Shown here in pieces: positions 33,501 to 46,767 of a stretch of 64,000 nt of DNA; the first letter of the stretch is position 1, and each line of letters starts with the position of its first letter. The position numbers and the translations under genes are program-made. The stretch is from Hofstenia miamia (lineage: Eukaryota; Xenacoelomorpha; Acoela; Hofsteniidae), in NCBI GenBank assembly GCA_900660155.1, contig CABFPE010000353.1:439785-503784 (forward strand), written 5' to 3'. Under the pieces are notes generated by a model. That model saw only the letters and a program-made list of their open reading frames with translations. It made no database searches and was not told where the DNA came from.

Positions 33501-35110
33501 CTGAACTTTTAATCATACATTGTTTTTAAAATTGTACTGTACTGTAATATAGAACAATTCAAGATTTGTTTACCCTCCCTGAAGTATATTGTCAACATCA
33601 GGTATCCAATATCTAGTTATAATTTGATAAATATACGTGTATATGAATTTAGATCATTTTTCCAAAATTCTAAAAAATTTCACACCATATATCAACAGGC
33701 TGTAGGCACGTTTTGCGTGGTCATTTTGAGTGGAACTCATTCTTAAGTGGTTCATGTGCACAAATTTTGAAAATATGCATAATTATTTTAATTTTTGCGA
33801 TGAAGTGTTAAGGTGGTAACATGCAAAAAACAATACAATTAACGGCCATTGAGCTGTTAAAACTATGAAATACAAAATTACAAAAAATGTACCCAAGTAA
33901 ACGTAAATAAATTTAGCATTCGATTTACAGATTGCAATAAAATTTTAAACTTCAAAATTTTTGAAACGCCCACATTAAGTGACAAATGAAGGCTTTGCAG
34001 CATCTAATTCATTTATTTTTTCTAAAAACCTTATTGAATTCACCAACATTTATAAATACGAACACTGTAATTATACAATTTTGTGTATTAAACTGATAGA
34101 CTGTCATATGCACACATATATTTATTCAAGCCAAAGATAATATGAAGTTTTGCTAGAGGTCATTTACATGATTATTTGTGGCGTAGTAACAGGTTTATTG
34201 TACGAAATCCATTACTTTTGAACATTGACGATTTCTCTTTACAAAACAACATGAAAAGTTGTTCTTTAATGTCATTTTGTAAAGCAATTAAATTTTAGTA
34301 AATTTTGTTAGATATCAATTTTCTGTCAGTTTAACCTTGTGAAGAGGGAATTTATCTTTTTGTTTCTTAATAAACTTGCCGGCATTAATTTAAAATTTAC
34401 ATAAAACATGTTGACGTTTAAAAGTGGCATGGAATTATCTCTTTCTTCTGATAAAATTAATCAATAAGTTTCAATGCCACTTTGTCACGAGAGAAGTGCA
34501 TCAGACGATGAGAAGAGCTATATCTCATAAATATTTCCTTTAATTCCAACATTTATTGCAAACCAGTTGAACACGAATTTCCCAATATTCAATATAACTT
34601 AACAGAGGAAGAAATGTCGTCAAAGCTTCATAAAAGAATCTCTTTACAAGCATGTTTTAAACCAAGTAGCATCCATGCGACTTCAAATGAATAGGGTAAA
34701 CTTCAAAAAAATTGAATCTTAAATAGGCATTCCCCACGATGGTACTTTCTTTCTGACAATGACTAAATTTCGAACTTAATATCAAATTCTATTTATCAAA
34801 TAGCTGTTACAAGACTTTTTGTAATTCTAATTTTGACAATTGTGAATTTTTGGTACATTTGTTAAATAGAAATGACACATTTGGGGACATTTTTAGTAGT
34901 TTTTTTTAAAAACCTCAAGCAGTTGTTCAAAAAAAGGAAATTTTGTGTATAGTTTCAATATTATCTTCAATATTATTTTAAGCAAATTTACGGTACGTTT
35001 TATTGTTCAATTACAATTAAGCATTTAGTCTTGTATTAATAAAAAATATTTTATATCGAATAGTTAATGAATCCATACGTAATTGGGCATGAGCTGGAAG
35101 CTGTTCTATC

Positions 35111-35149
<39 letters not shown>

Positions 35150-35458
35150 GGTGATGACTTTCTACACCAAAGTAAACATTTTAATTCTTAATCTTGGAAG
35201 AATATGAGAAATATTTCATTTAAGTATAAAAGCATAAGATATGCAGCACTTTCTAAAAAATCTCACGCCCTTATTGAAATGAAATTTTTAACAAGATAGA
35301 GCAAGGGTCACAATTCTCATTCATCTGATCTTTACAAAATAGCAAAAATTTATACAACATTTTTGTGTTACACAATAATTGCTAAATTATCATTTTCCGT
35401 TTATTTGGATGTTGCAAATTTCAATATGAATGTCTAAAGAGTGAATCAATTCAACATA
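30514..35458. other. AT-rich stretch, nothing recognised
   Basis: It lies upstream of the first visible receptor exon and should be intron if the missing N-terminal exon lies further up. I found no exon-like island. An (AT)n tract is at 35113-35147. Confidence 0.4.
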
Positions 35459-36570
35459 CAGGGTGTTCATTAAGTCCCTCCGTGATTTTAATCTGTTATG
35501 CAGACACACATACAAATTTTACAATTGGTTGTCATACGTCAAAAACTTGCTCACACATTGGAATTTACGTCGCATGTTACTTTAGTCCTAGTTATTCATT
35601 TAGCAAAAAGTCGTCTGTCATTTTTAAAATGTTTACAATGGAGCAAATAATGTATGTTGTTTTAGTATTTCACTCTTTACCATCTGTGGTGGCTCTTCAA
35701 CGCAAATGGAGAAATAATTTCGCAACAACCCCTCCATCTGAGAAGACAATTACTGCATTGTATGCAAAATTTATGGAAACTGGCAGTGTTCATGACAACG
35801 AAAAAAACTGGCCGCCCCAAAGCGATTGATGATGAGAAATTTTTCGAGCATTTGAAAATTAGCCCTCATCATCCATACGACGCACTTCAGCTCACTTTGA
35901 CATATCGATTGGTTCAATTTGTCATATTCTGCGTGCAAACAAAATGAAGCCATATCGAATACGCGTACTGCAACAGCTTAGTGCTTAAGACTTTTGTGCT
36001 CGAAAAGCAATGTGTGATGAATTGTTGGGCTTCATCGAGAGAACAATGATATCTTTTGTTTAATGTTTTCAGGTCTGATGAAGCAACACTTCATTTGAGT
36101 GGCAGTGTCAACAAGCACAATTCCATATTTTGGGGATATAAGAACCCAGGCAACTTTACTGAGGTCCCTAGAGCATCACCAAAGGTCAATGTTTAGGTGG
36201 CTTTTTAATATACAAAACTATTTGGACCTTAATTTTTTCTACCGATACCTTGAAAGCAACAAATTATTTGGCAATGCTTAAGACTTTCTTTGTTCCTGAA
36301 CTGAAGAGGCGCCGTTGCTTTATTCTTGCTTTCTTCCAACAAGATGCCGCACAACCACATTGGAGTACAGATGTCAGAAAATTTCTCAAAAAAACTTTTT
36401 CCGAACGGTGGATTGGCAGAGGTGGTTGGGTGTCATGGGCTCCAAGAAGCCCCAATCTTGCACCTCCGTACTTTTTCCTTTGGGTACATATAAAGAATAT
36501 AGTTTATGGAAAAAACATGAAAATATTGACGATCTCAGATTGCTGCTGTCATTGTTTTCATAGTTGAAGC
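35457..36570 (+). mobile_element. dead mariner-superfamily transposon with DUF4817-type N-terminus
   Basis: The left end CAGGGTGTTCATTAAGTCCC begins at 35459 after a TA. The transposase is spread over several plus-strand frames. The HTH part (35629-35829) has ALQRKWRNNF and FMETGSVHD, as in the DUF4817 domain of these transposases. The first catalytic aspartate is in RSDEATLHLSGSVN near 36070-36110. The second is in QQDAAQPHW near 36340. The last block SPNLAPPYFFLW has lost the usual SPDLTPLDFFLW aspartate, here tyrosine. At least three frame changes and the lost residue make it inactive. No matching right terminus was found, so the 3' end is truncated or too diverged. Confidence 0.85.
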
Positions 36571-37918
36571 TAGGTCTAGACCCATATAGGCCACGTTTTG
36601 CAGTTTGGGCTTGAGTTTGAATTTGAAAATGGAAAATTGCTGGACTTGGTTTGTCCGGAATTCCAGGGTTTCCAGTTGTTACTGACTGTATTTATTTAAT
36701 GAATATGCATAAGTATTCGCTTTCAGTTGATTCATTATCACTTCATTTAACTTTCATGGTGTCAGTTAATGTAAATTCAAAGCACCAGTGGTTCAGTACC
36801 TCAATCCTCGCACAGGTGGTTCTGGTTGTATCTAGTGAACTAGGGTTGACTTATGTTCCATTGTCTTTGTTCGTTTTTAATTTCTTCAATTTCGATTAGT
36901 CACAAAGCTGAGTTTGGTTCTGAATCATTCAGGGTTAAAACCAAATGATTAAGTTGATTTTGAGTCTGGGCTTAAACCAATGTGCTGTGTGTTGGATCTG
37001 AGTCTGATTTCTGGACACCGTTTTATCTTTGATAGGATTAGGTTGCTTGATTATCTGGGCATAGCTATGGAGCTATGGAAATACTGTGAATGAATTGAAG
37101 AAAATCGGAATTTCAAAAAAAAATAGTTAACGTTTTGAAATATTACAGCAATACCTTTTATATTAGTGAAAAGAAGGCATACAAATGAGGACGACTATAA
37201 TTTCCAACAATGCTAGAAAATAAAAAACTATGGCCATTGTAGATTCGCTGCAATATCACGATGAAATTCATATCGTAGAGATTCTAAAATATGTAGACAT
37301 TTACATGATAAAGGAATAGATTTTCCAACTCTGAAGCAAACTGGAGTCAATAGATTCATCATCAAAAGCAATTAATATATTCTAAGAAGGGAAACTTGAA
37401 GAGTAAATTCACATAGCAGCTTTTAAAAATGGAATTCAATTGTATATTCTAGGTCCAGTTGAATGAAAAGCCAATAACATTGTTCAAAACCTCGCCAATC
37501 CCATATTTGAGTTAAATACATGGAATCGACTCAAAGTGATTGTGTCTGATACAACAAGTTCTAACCCTGTAATAAAACATAAATAATAGATGTTAACATC
37601 CTACGATTATTCATAGCAATTAAAGACTTGAAATTGTTGGCTTCCCAATAACCAAATGGAAAATAAATTGTTAAGAAGCTTAAAGGAGTTGCGATGACAA
37701 GAAATTTGGTAATTTTTATCAGTTCTCAGATGCTCTTTTGCTATTTTTAAATCAAATAAATCAAACAAATTTCAAAAGCTAGTCTTCAAATCTTGAATAC
37801 ATAAAATAGGTGCGTGAACTTCTTTGAAATTTACTTCAGAAATTAACATTTTCCCTTTTTATATGCAAAAACTCATCTCATGACAAGGTGAAAAAAAATT
37901 TTTCAAAAAATTCATTAG

Positions 37919-37956
<38 letters not shown>

Positions 37957-39435
37957 TGTATATATAGCATAATATGATAAAATATTTTGTTGCATATTAA
38001 ATCAAGGGTTCTGTACTTTCTTTTTGTTCCATTCTATGATAAATTACGTTCTGTCAAAGTCTAATTTCATGATATTTTGAAGTAAAAATTCCTTTTGTAC
38101 TTAAACTTTTTAGTGAATTCTTTATTTTTAATGTATAAAGAACGCCGTTAACATATTGAAAACTTTGATATGAATGAAGTTGGGATAACACTTACATAAA
38201 AGATGAACATGAAATCACATTGTACTGACCCTTTTAAAACTTTGTTATTTCAGGTATAAAAATTTATTTTAGGATTGGCCAATAATTATTTTGACAGGAC
38301 AGAAGCCATCCGTACAGACCAGCTTGCACCTCTGAAATGGCAATACTTTTGCCGGACAGGATTTTACTGTCCCATGTAAATTCTCTCCACAAATAAATTT
38401 TTATGTCTCATCCTGCTTATCATATTGTCTCATACGCTTTTTTGGGTTTCTCATGCAAATGAGATGAGACCCTCACTTCATTAAGAATAATGTTGTGAAA
38501 ACCAGCAAAATGTACTTTTGCACAACTTTCAATTTGTGTGATTGAGCGGAGAACGCACTGCACTCTGCATGGAGGCAGACGTTAATTTTTAAAGTGGTTG
38601 TTTTCGATGTGCTCAGCCTTAATAATTTACTATTAAATTTAAATGAAATTCAAATTGTGTTACTATTATTCGTCTCTTAAATTTTTTTTGCATTGAAATC
38701 TCTATACAATTATTAAAATTTTGCATAAAGCCCACTTGAATTGTGAATTTATAATTTTATTCTTTTAAAAGGGATATATATATATATAAATCGTATTTTA
38801 TGTGATTCAGATTTCAAAACAAAATTATTCCAAAATTTTAGTGATCATTGAAGCTGTGGGTGAGTTGTGTGACTGGTATTTCTCAATCCGCAACAAACTT
38901 GAAAAGTACTTTCATTTAAATGATAATCGCAAATAGTAGGTAATTTCTAAATATCACATGTAATATGACCAAGGAATTCATAATTAAGAACTCCCTGAAT
39001 ATGATACTCATGAGTAAAATATATTAATTACTAAGTTTTTTGCCTTAATAATTTGGATTTTTGGATAATTTTTTTCATGTTGGAAAAATTTTAGTATAAG
39101 AAATAAGGGTTGTCTTAGATTAAAGTGGATTGCAACATCAACAGAATCTCAGAACTTCAACAAAACTGTAATTTGTTTTCTATTTTATTTTACCACCAGT
39201 TGAAATAAGTGCATTCACCGCTGTTGAATCTTACCTGAAATGTCAAATTAAAAAGTTGTTAATTTGGAAAGTTAATAATATTTAAAAGAAAACAAGAAAA
39301 AATCATTTCCCAATTCACAAGAATTTTGTCCCATGAATTTCCAATCAACCTTCAAGATGGTTCCAAATACAATTTTCCACGGGCTGTCCATGTCCATGTA
39401 ATAAGCCATAAAATTGTATACAATATAATTATATA
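36571..39435. other. AT-rich stretch, nothing recognised
   Basis: There is no exon or transposase evidence here. An (AT)n tract is at 37923-37953. The 82-codon frame at 36651-36899 has no motifs and lies in a region with recurring GTTTGGGTCTGA-like words that suggest an old repeat. Confidence 0.35.
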
Positions 39436-39858
39436 TTTGTGATCAGTGTTGGAAAAAAATCCGATTTAAATTTAAAAAAATCAAAAAAATCGGATTTTTT
39501 GATTTAAATCAGATTTTTTTATCTAAATTTCAATTTTACTCAGACAATCTTTGTTAGGTAGTAAATATTAGAAATCATTTTGATACTAATATTTTTGAAA
39601 TACATTAATTTAATCAATTTTAAATAAACTGAAGATAAAAAACATGCAAAACAATAAGTTCAGAGCTTGGCAATTCGTTCTAATATCAGGGCAATGATTT
39701 CAAAACAATTAAAATACACTACGTTTATCTCTTTCAGTGTACTTGATTTAAATCAATAATTGAACTAATAGTGTGCTTTGATTTAAATCATGATTTAAAT
39801 CCGATTTAAATCAATGATTTAGATCGAGTGATTTAAATCGACCAAAACTGTTTATGAT
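39436..39858. mobile_element. hAT MITE built of GATTTAAATC palindromes
   Basis: The element is 39444-39850 (407 bp). The left end is CAGTGTTGGAAAAAAATCC and the right end is the inverse of CAGTTTTGGTCGATTTAAATC. Target duplications TTTGTGAT and TTTATGAT match at 7 of 8 positions. Both subterminal regions repeat GATTTAAATC and AAATCCGATTTAAAT, themselves palindromic, so a single strand could fold extensively. There is no coding capacity. Confidence 0.82.
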
Positions 39859-42800
39859 ATACTTAAATACCATCGTAAGGTAATATTAACGCTAGCAAAT
39901 TATTTCAATTCATTAACTATGTCATTTTGATATTTTTATATTTGTGGATTCGTAGACAATGTATGCGCTAAGGTTATATCGCTAGCCCCTATTCCAGATA
40001 TTTAAAAGTTAAAAAATATTATTCAATTGACACAAGACTACAAAAAATAGGATAGTAATTCAGCATAATGGATGAAATTTTTTTTACTGCTTTAAGGTGT
40101 GGTGGTAACTTCAGTCAATCAATTTAACAGAACTCTTTTCAAATATATAAAGCTCATTTTTCCTACCCAATAAAAATATTTTGAACATTTTGGTTAATGT
40201 ATTCCATTGAATTTAAAAAAACGAAAGAAGTATATTTGCTATTTAATTTAAACATGCTCTGATGTTGGGCGTAATTCTAAATTATTTCAACTGCATTTAT
40301 AGATATTCACATCTATCTACTAGGTTATATCGATTGATTAATTATTCTTGACTAAAAATGATCTAATTGAGATGATTAGACATAATTTTTTTATATGTAC
40401 GATCAACGTTAAACAATAAAAACACCATATTAGTTGATTCTATTGACAATAAGAACTCCTAAAAAATATGTGGATATATTTCTCCACATGTGTGAAAATT
40501 TGACAAAAATTCTTAATTGAAAAAATGAATTTTAAGTAAATTGCTTCTAAATTAAATTATAAGTACTTTTATTTGACTTACTTTGCCTCTACGCTTTCAA
40601 AGTGGGAACGGGATGATTTCTAGAGCAGGAAAATGAAAGTTAAGTTAATTTACATAAATTGACTGTTCACACTTCCTCACGAGGTTCAAAGCAAATCTTC
40701 ATCTCGACCAATTTTTTCAACAAAATCCACGCGTTATTTGGTTTCTTATTATTGAAGGCAGACTACTCCGGAAGAAAGTCAATTATTAGACTAAGTGACA
40801 TTTATTTAAACTGAAGCCAAAATTAATAAATTCGAACCGAATTAAGCAAGAAAAACTTAGCAAAATCAAACAAAGTATTTTTATTGTCATAATTTATGTT
40901 CTATTCCAAACTTAGTGTTCAAATCGAAAATGAAAATGCAACAATTTCATACTAATTAATGAATTTGACACAATCGTTAGTACGTGTAGTTAACCCTAAA
41001 CTACACGTCGTTTTTACACTTTTTCAAACCTATTGTGATATTGAACATTTGGGGGGAGGGGGGGGAGAGTATTGCTAATTGCTTTTCAATGAACACTCCA
41101 ATTTTCTATAATCATTCACATTCTCGTGATTTGTAAAGTTCAGATAATCAGGCAGTCTAAAGCACAAGGGAACAATAATGAATCCATTTTAAAATGTATA
41201 TGAAAGAAGTGATATTATTCTATCTTATGTTGTTTTCGGATCTTAAAAATCTAATTCTTTGAGTTATGAGCGTTTGGATATTTTGAAGAAATGTTCTCAT
41301 ATTTAAATTATCTTCTGAACAGCTTCGAGTTAAAGATTATTACACATCCTTAATAACACATTTAGTTTCAATCAAGGGGAAACGTGGGCATGCATATTGC
41401 TAGACTTCTTCAAAATGCAATTCAAGACATTTATGCAGGTGGTAATATGTTAATCTGAAGTCTTGATTTAAAAAGTAACTTTAAGTATATTGAGATATTT
41501 TGAATTAATAATATGGTAGAATATAACGGGCGGCTTAGGAGCTGGGGGGTTCAAGCAATTCTCGTATTTTCTCATATTTACTTGGAAAACAAAAGGCTTA
41601 TTTCTAAAGCATTAGTAGCCTTGTCTTGTAGATGCAATCACTTTATCATCCAGCTTACCTCAAACTGCAGCATTTCTTCAAAAAAATTTAATTACTCACA
41701 ACTCGTCAATTCATCAGGATATCCAAAATCCTGTTTCACTTCGGTATTAAATTTGACAGGCCCGAAGCCTGGAATGTGAGTTATCTACAGAATGATAAAG
41801 GTGTTGATCTGAACATGGAATTGGAATTTTATTTAAAATTCTGAATTTTCATTGAAAAAAGAACATAGGAATAATTTTAGCACACATTTTCACAACTATA
41901 TGGAATAGGTGTGTCAATGTAATAAATTTTCCCGATTTTTTACTCGATTGTATCCCTAAAGTATACAGATTAGCTTAGGGTCAATCCCCTTCATTAATAA
42001 GTTTATGACGAATGATGCAGCTGAAATTTTTGGGTCAAGAATTAATTTTAGAACAGCTAAAAGCTATCCCTACTTTACTAGATTTAGCAATAATTTGCAT
42101 AACATGAAATTGTAAAGCATTATTAAGCCAAAGGAAATTAGACTCGGCATAAATAATTTAAGATATTAAACTTGCGAAATTATAATTCTGAATTTCTTAA
42201 CATATTATGTCATTAAAAGCTTAAAAGAATTCAAATTACGGTATCACAAAAGGCTGACAAGATTTTTGTCGAGAGGTTTTTGAGAGGTAGGAAACGCTAT
42301 TCTCTAGTTTCTTTCTACTTATTTTTCCTTGCTATTGGATGAGTTTCCTGGTATTGATAAACAGTCCTTGGTTTGGCATATTAGAGAAAGTAAGTATAAA
42401 CGTAGATTTATGGGCATGTTTGAAAGAAAAATAGAACTAAGGAACTACGAATCGCACTGGTAATATTTTAATATTAATATAATTAATAAATCTCAATACA
42501 TTTAATGATAAATTTCGCAATCGCTCACAGCTAAATGTCCTTGCTTGCAGATGGAAATTGAAATATTTTAATTACATCATTGTAGATTTATGCAGTTTCT
42601 ACGTAATTTTTAACAAAGATAATTTCATCTATTAAGCTGTAGATATGAAATACTGCATAAACAAAATAAGATAAATTACCTTGGAATAATATTCCACCAA
42701 AAAAAGAAGCAAAGGGGAACAAAACCACTGTTTTTCATAATAAAATGTGTTATCAGTTAAAAGCCTGCTTTCAATCAAGATTTATGCAGTTTTTTCAGTT

Positions 42801-44860
42801 TATTGTTTGTGTTCACGTAAAGTAATATGCGTATATGAAACTTTAAAGTGTATTTTTGAAAAGTCTCGATGCTATCATGGAAATCAAAGCCAATCTGGTG
42901 TTTCATTCTTTATGCGAATTACAAGGGATTATTCAGATTTGTCTATATTTAGAGGAGATATTACTTATCAATTATGAAAATTGACCAAAATAAGGCATAT
43001 TTATACTTCAGAATAGTCAAGTGAATTTAGTGTAAAATGAAGAAATGTACAATTACCCATATTGGAAAAAACAAAATTTATTCTGAAGAGAACTTAACAT
43101 TGAATATTTTAAGAAGTAATTCTATCTTTTTGATGGTGTTTACATATTCGGAAATTATAACTTCCCTTCAGTTGTTCTCGAGCAGTGTTCATGCATCATT
43201 GAATTTTATGAAGCAAGCGGAGAAATGTCACTCTGCGAACATTGTCAGCTACTGGACTTTGTCTCTTGAAAGAGAAAGCCTTAAAGCAATTCTAAAGGTA
43301 AATTGCCAACACTTAAAACAACAATAGACGAATTTGTTCTTTTTACAGCAGAAAAACCAGCATGGTCATAATTTTAATTAAACTGTCCCATTTACGTTAG
43401 CAGAATTAAATTAGTTTAAAAATTTGAAATCTATCATAAATGCTATAATTTATTGCTCAGAACACTCAAAATTATGAGACAAGCCGAAGTATTTTTAATT
43501 ATTTGCGTACAAATAATTTTGGAATTTTATTATCACTGTCTATCAAAAGGGTAACTATTTTTAACCAAAATTATAATTCAGAAACAAAGAATTTTTGCAC
43601 CTGTGTTTGCCTACTTTGGTAAACTTAATACATGTTGCTTGAATGATCAACACTTGAAACTTCTATCTATGAATTCTCATTAACGAATTATTGATAAATT
43701 CTGTCTATTTTTGTGATATTAGATTGGAAATTATTTTAGCAAACATTGTCCATTTGCTATACCCAGTAACACAAAGAGAATTCTTTTCTATTTGGTCACA
43801 GCTTTCTAATATATTCAGGAGTTTGAATGCTGGTATCAAGAAATGCACAAGAACTTAAAATCAAACTCTTAATGTTTGTGTTGAATAATGGCAAGAGGTA
43901 TTAAATTTGTCTCTAAAGATAAATACTGTTTGGTCTGGATATTTAGGTAATTATTTATAGTTTGTTATTAACAGGGTAGCACTTTCTTGCAAAAAGAAAA
44001 AATTTTGCCATGAGAAATGCAAATTTTGGTATTTTTTAGTCAATTTTGAAAAAAAGAAATTGTTGATCTTTTTTGACTAAAAATCTAAAAATTTGAAAGA
44101 ACAAAAATGTGTTTCATCAACACCAAAATGCAAGTATATAAGTACTGTACATGTACAAAACAATAAAAAACATAAAAAATGCCCCCGCGTACAGAGTTGA
44201 GCGAGCTAGTCTGATTCATAATTTTCTAAAATTTCTAACATTTGACAATAAAATTATACTAAATGCATTTAATGGCTTAAATGATTTGGAATTGATAACT
44301 TAAACAATTATTATTTCTTCATTCGTGCTTGCTTTTAAAAATTCTACGCTTAATTTTTCTTTATGACATTGAAAATATAGCTCCCTAATCTGACTGTGTT
44401 CTTCAATCATCAGTAAATGTGGTATGATATAATTTTTGCACAGGTTACTGAGATAAATTGAAATCGAAAAAGTTAAACGAGTGGGTAATGTGATTTCCAA
44501 AAAAAATTAAATAAAGTTGACGATTTGGTACAGCTGACTTATATATTTTGGATATAAATGTAGCATGTACACATGAATGATTATTTTTGCACGAATCTAA
44601 TATCGCAATATGCTTATACAGATTCGTAAATGCTGTTTATATGCAATCAACATAGAATTAAACCAATATATAAAATGCAGATAAAATTTAGAAGGGGAAA
44701 TTGTTTTTATCATACCTATTCAGTTCAGTTGAGTTTTTTTTGCAGGCCACTCTCGGTGTAAATTAATTAATGTGGTGAATTCCTAAAATACGTAAAAATC
44801 AGGGATGTTAACAACATCTGCTGCACTATACAGAATCTGCTCTTATACTATACTTTATTC
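39859..44860. other. AT-rich stretch, nothing recognised
   Basis: No gene was recognised. A short hairpin lies at 40982-41008 and a G-rich tract (GGGGGGAGGGGGGGGAG) at about 41051-41067. Plus-strand frames at 41513-41779, 42747-42977 and 43037-43327 have no motifs, and I treat them as chance. Confidence 0.35.
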
Positions 44861-45932
44861 TCATTGGTTGTTCTTAGGTTGGTGTTTTCCAGTTTGAGAG
44901 TTAACAAAATTCCTCCAGTGAGATGAGCCTTTTTTACCACGGTTCCGTACATTTTCGAGAATGACATAATGAATTCTTCGTGAAAGTTGCTCAGCCTCAC
45001 TGTAACGTTTTTTTGGTGTCAAGTATCTTTTTCGATTGATAAAGTGTTTGAGCAAAGGGGACATATAAGGAGGATCAGCAGCTGTCAAAGTAACACTCTT
45101 ATATGGACAATGAGTGTCCAGTAATGAAGTTATTGTTAGTGTGATAGTGTGAACTGCGTCATCCATGTTCTTGATATGAAGGAATTGATCAAAGTCGAAG
45201 GCATCCATTGCCAAATTGAAGCGCATTTTATATAGACGGCGTTGGTTTCTGAACTGGATTCTGGACGTTATTAGCTTGACTTTTTGCACAGGTTTAGCCA
45301 ACAGAGCTAGATGGTCAGTTTTGAGTGTCGGCTCGATCAGTTCAATTGAATCAAAACAGTTTTTGCTCTCAAAAATTCTATCAACACGGGATTCATTCCG
45401 TGTGTTCTGGATGGTGTACTCAACTAGGTCAGTGGAACCCAACAACATCTCTGGATTGAACTGATTTAAGTCTCCACAAATAACAAAACATAGGTTGCTC
45501 ACAGTCTCTGTGAAGTTATCCATTTTAGAGATGAAATGTTCAGTGAGTTTAGTTTCATTGCGAGCATCCGGGGGATAGTAGACGATATTGGCACACTTAA
45601 CCCACAAAATCTCGAATTTATGTGCTCCCGGAGTATTCAAAAAGATACACTCTATTTTGGTTTTGTAGAACACACAAACTCGTTAATGTCTGTGTTCCTT
45701 TATCAGAGTTTCTAATGTTTCTGTCCTGCCGAAAACAACTATAATTCTGAAATGCAGTAAAAGATTTTTCATTTTTATCAGAGAACCAAGTTTCAGTTAC
45801 CATACATATGTCAATGTCTAGTGTTGCCAAATCAGTTACAAGATGTATGAGTGCATTAGGCGTTTTGAGAGAACGAGCAGTTATAAGTAAAAGCTTAGGA
45901 CATTGTGCTAATTGACTACCTTTGCGAGTCAA
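44861..45932 (-). pseudogene. LINE ORF2 endonuclease domain, broken
   Basis: In the active element this domain nicks target DNA to prime reverse transcription. The 45932-45618 piece has ARSLKTPNALIHLV and DIDICMVTETWFS, the N-terminal block with the catalytic glutamate (TETW). The frame then changes, and 45673-44861 continues with NIVYYPPDAR, FVICGDLNQFNP (GDLN/GDFN motif), SRVDRIFESK and LKTDHLALL (the D-H pair of the active site). It ends in a basic tail HQPKNNQ. One frameshift separates the two pieces. The length fits an endonuclease plus linker only. Confidence 0.88.
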
Positions 45933-45940
45933 TTAATAGG

Positions 45941-46141
45941 TTAGGGTTTATTATTTACGTAAAGTCTTAAATTTCTAATTGATAGGTCTTTCCTAAAGGT
46001 CCCAGATTTAATTATTCCGTAACGTTTTGCTAGATGTTCTTTTTCTATTTTTCGATCACTTGGGGATACCTCAGGTTTCATAAATATTCTTGTTTCGAAT
46101 TCCTTAAGCATGTAGCACTTTGATAAAATTCTCTTTGCCAT
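45941..46141 (-). pseudogene. LINE ORF1 C-terminal domain fragment
   Basis: MLKEFETRIFMKPEVSPSDR and then LAKRYGIIKSGTF match the conserved C-terminal part of CR1-type LINE ORF1 proteins, an RNA-binding chaperone that coats the element RNA. Upstream residues in other frames (RIGKYDCSKSRPILL, about 46200-46150) belong to the same domain, so it is frame-broken from the N-terminal ORF1 piece. Confidence 0.78.
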
Positions 46142-46281
46142 TCATTACCAACATCAAGTAATATTGGCCTAGATTTTGAACAATCGTATTTTCCAATACG
46201 TTTAAATCCCTTAATATTATAAGGATTTATTGATAAGAAATTAAAATTTTTTTCTAAATTTGTATAGTCTGACTCGTATCT

Positions 46282-46767
46282 CTAATGGAGCTTCAAGTTT
46301 TGCGACGACTCTTCAATTCCAAAGACTAGTACTCTTTGCTTATATGATGATATTTCAACAGGCATAGTAGAAAATATATCGCACTCAATTTTTTCTTTTA
46401 GTTCATTAATCCGATCTATTAATGTAACAATATCTTTAGACATTGCAAATTGTGTTTGTTCATGTACGACTATATTATTTTCAATACGTGAAACACTAGA
46501 ATTTATTTGAAAGTTTTCCACTATTTGAGATCTAATTAAGGTACATTTCGCAAATAGAAGTAGAAAATGCATGCTATATTGTGTGATTCCGTTGATACAA
46601 TGAAAAGATAAACCAGTGCAGTCTTTAGTAAGATGAAGGCAAGTACTGCAGCTAACACATTGAAAGTATTTCTTGTCAGATATAATGTTATTACATATAT
46701 TGCAGTTTAAGCGTTCGTTAGATTGACTAGTGATCATTGCAAATCCGACTGACTTGTTTAACAACAA
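46282..46767 (-). pseudogene. LINE ORF1 N-terminal part with PHD-like zinc finger and coiled coil
   Basis: The 161-residue frame begins with CNICNNIISDKKYFQCVSCS, then CLHLTKDC, a C-x2-C...C-x2-C-x4-H spacing typical of the PHD fingers found in ORF1 of some CR1-group LINEs. The second half of the finger is blurred. A heptad-like stretch (about residues 95-130, DIVTLIDRINELKEKI) suggests a coiled coil for trimerisation. VLVFGIEES near the end starts the RRM-like region. The frame ends early at 46282 and the protein continues in another frame. Confidence 0.72.

Larger units (their letters stand above)
44861..46767 (-). mobile_element. CR1-like LINE (copy 1): ORF1 and endonuclease without reverse transcriptase
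   Basis: Reading along the minus strand from 46767, the first part is an ORF1 with a PHD-like zinc finger, then the ORF1 C-terminal domain (46141-45941), then an apurinic/apyrimidinic-type endonuclease (45932-44861). After the endonuclease the frame stops at 44861 and the expected reverse-transcriptase motifs are not seen. The 3' two thirds of a normal ORF2 is therefore missing by deletion or truncation. Stops and frameshifts separate the ORF pieces. It is related to the LINE at 25833-29790. Confidence 0.88.

Noticed and set aside
41513-43327. Three plus-strand frames of 76-96 codons
   Set aside because: No motifs, AT-biased composition, no splice or polyadenylation context.
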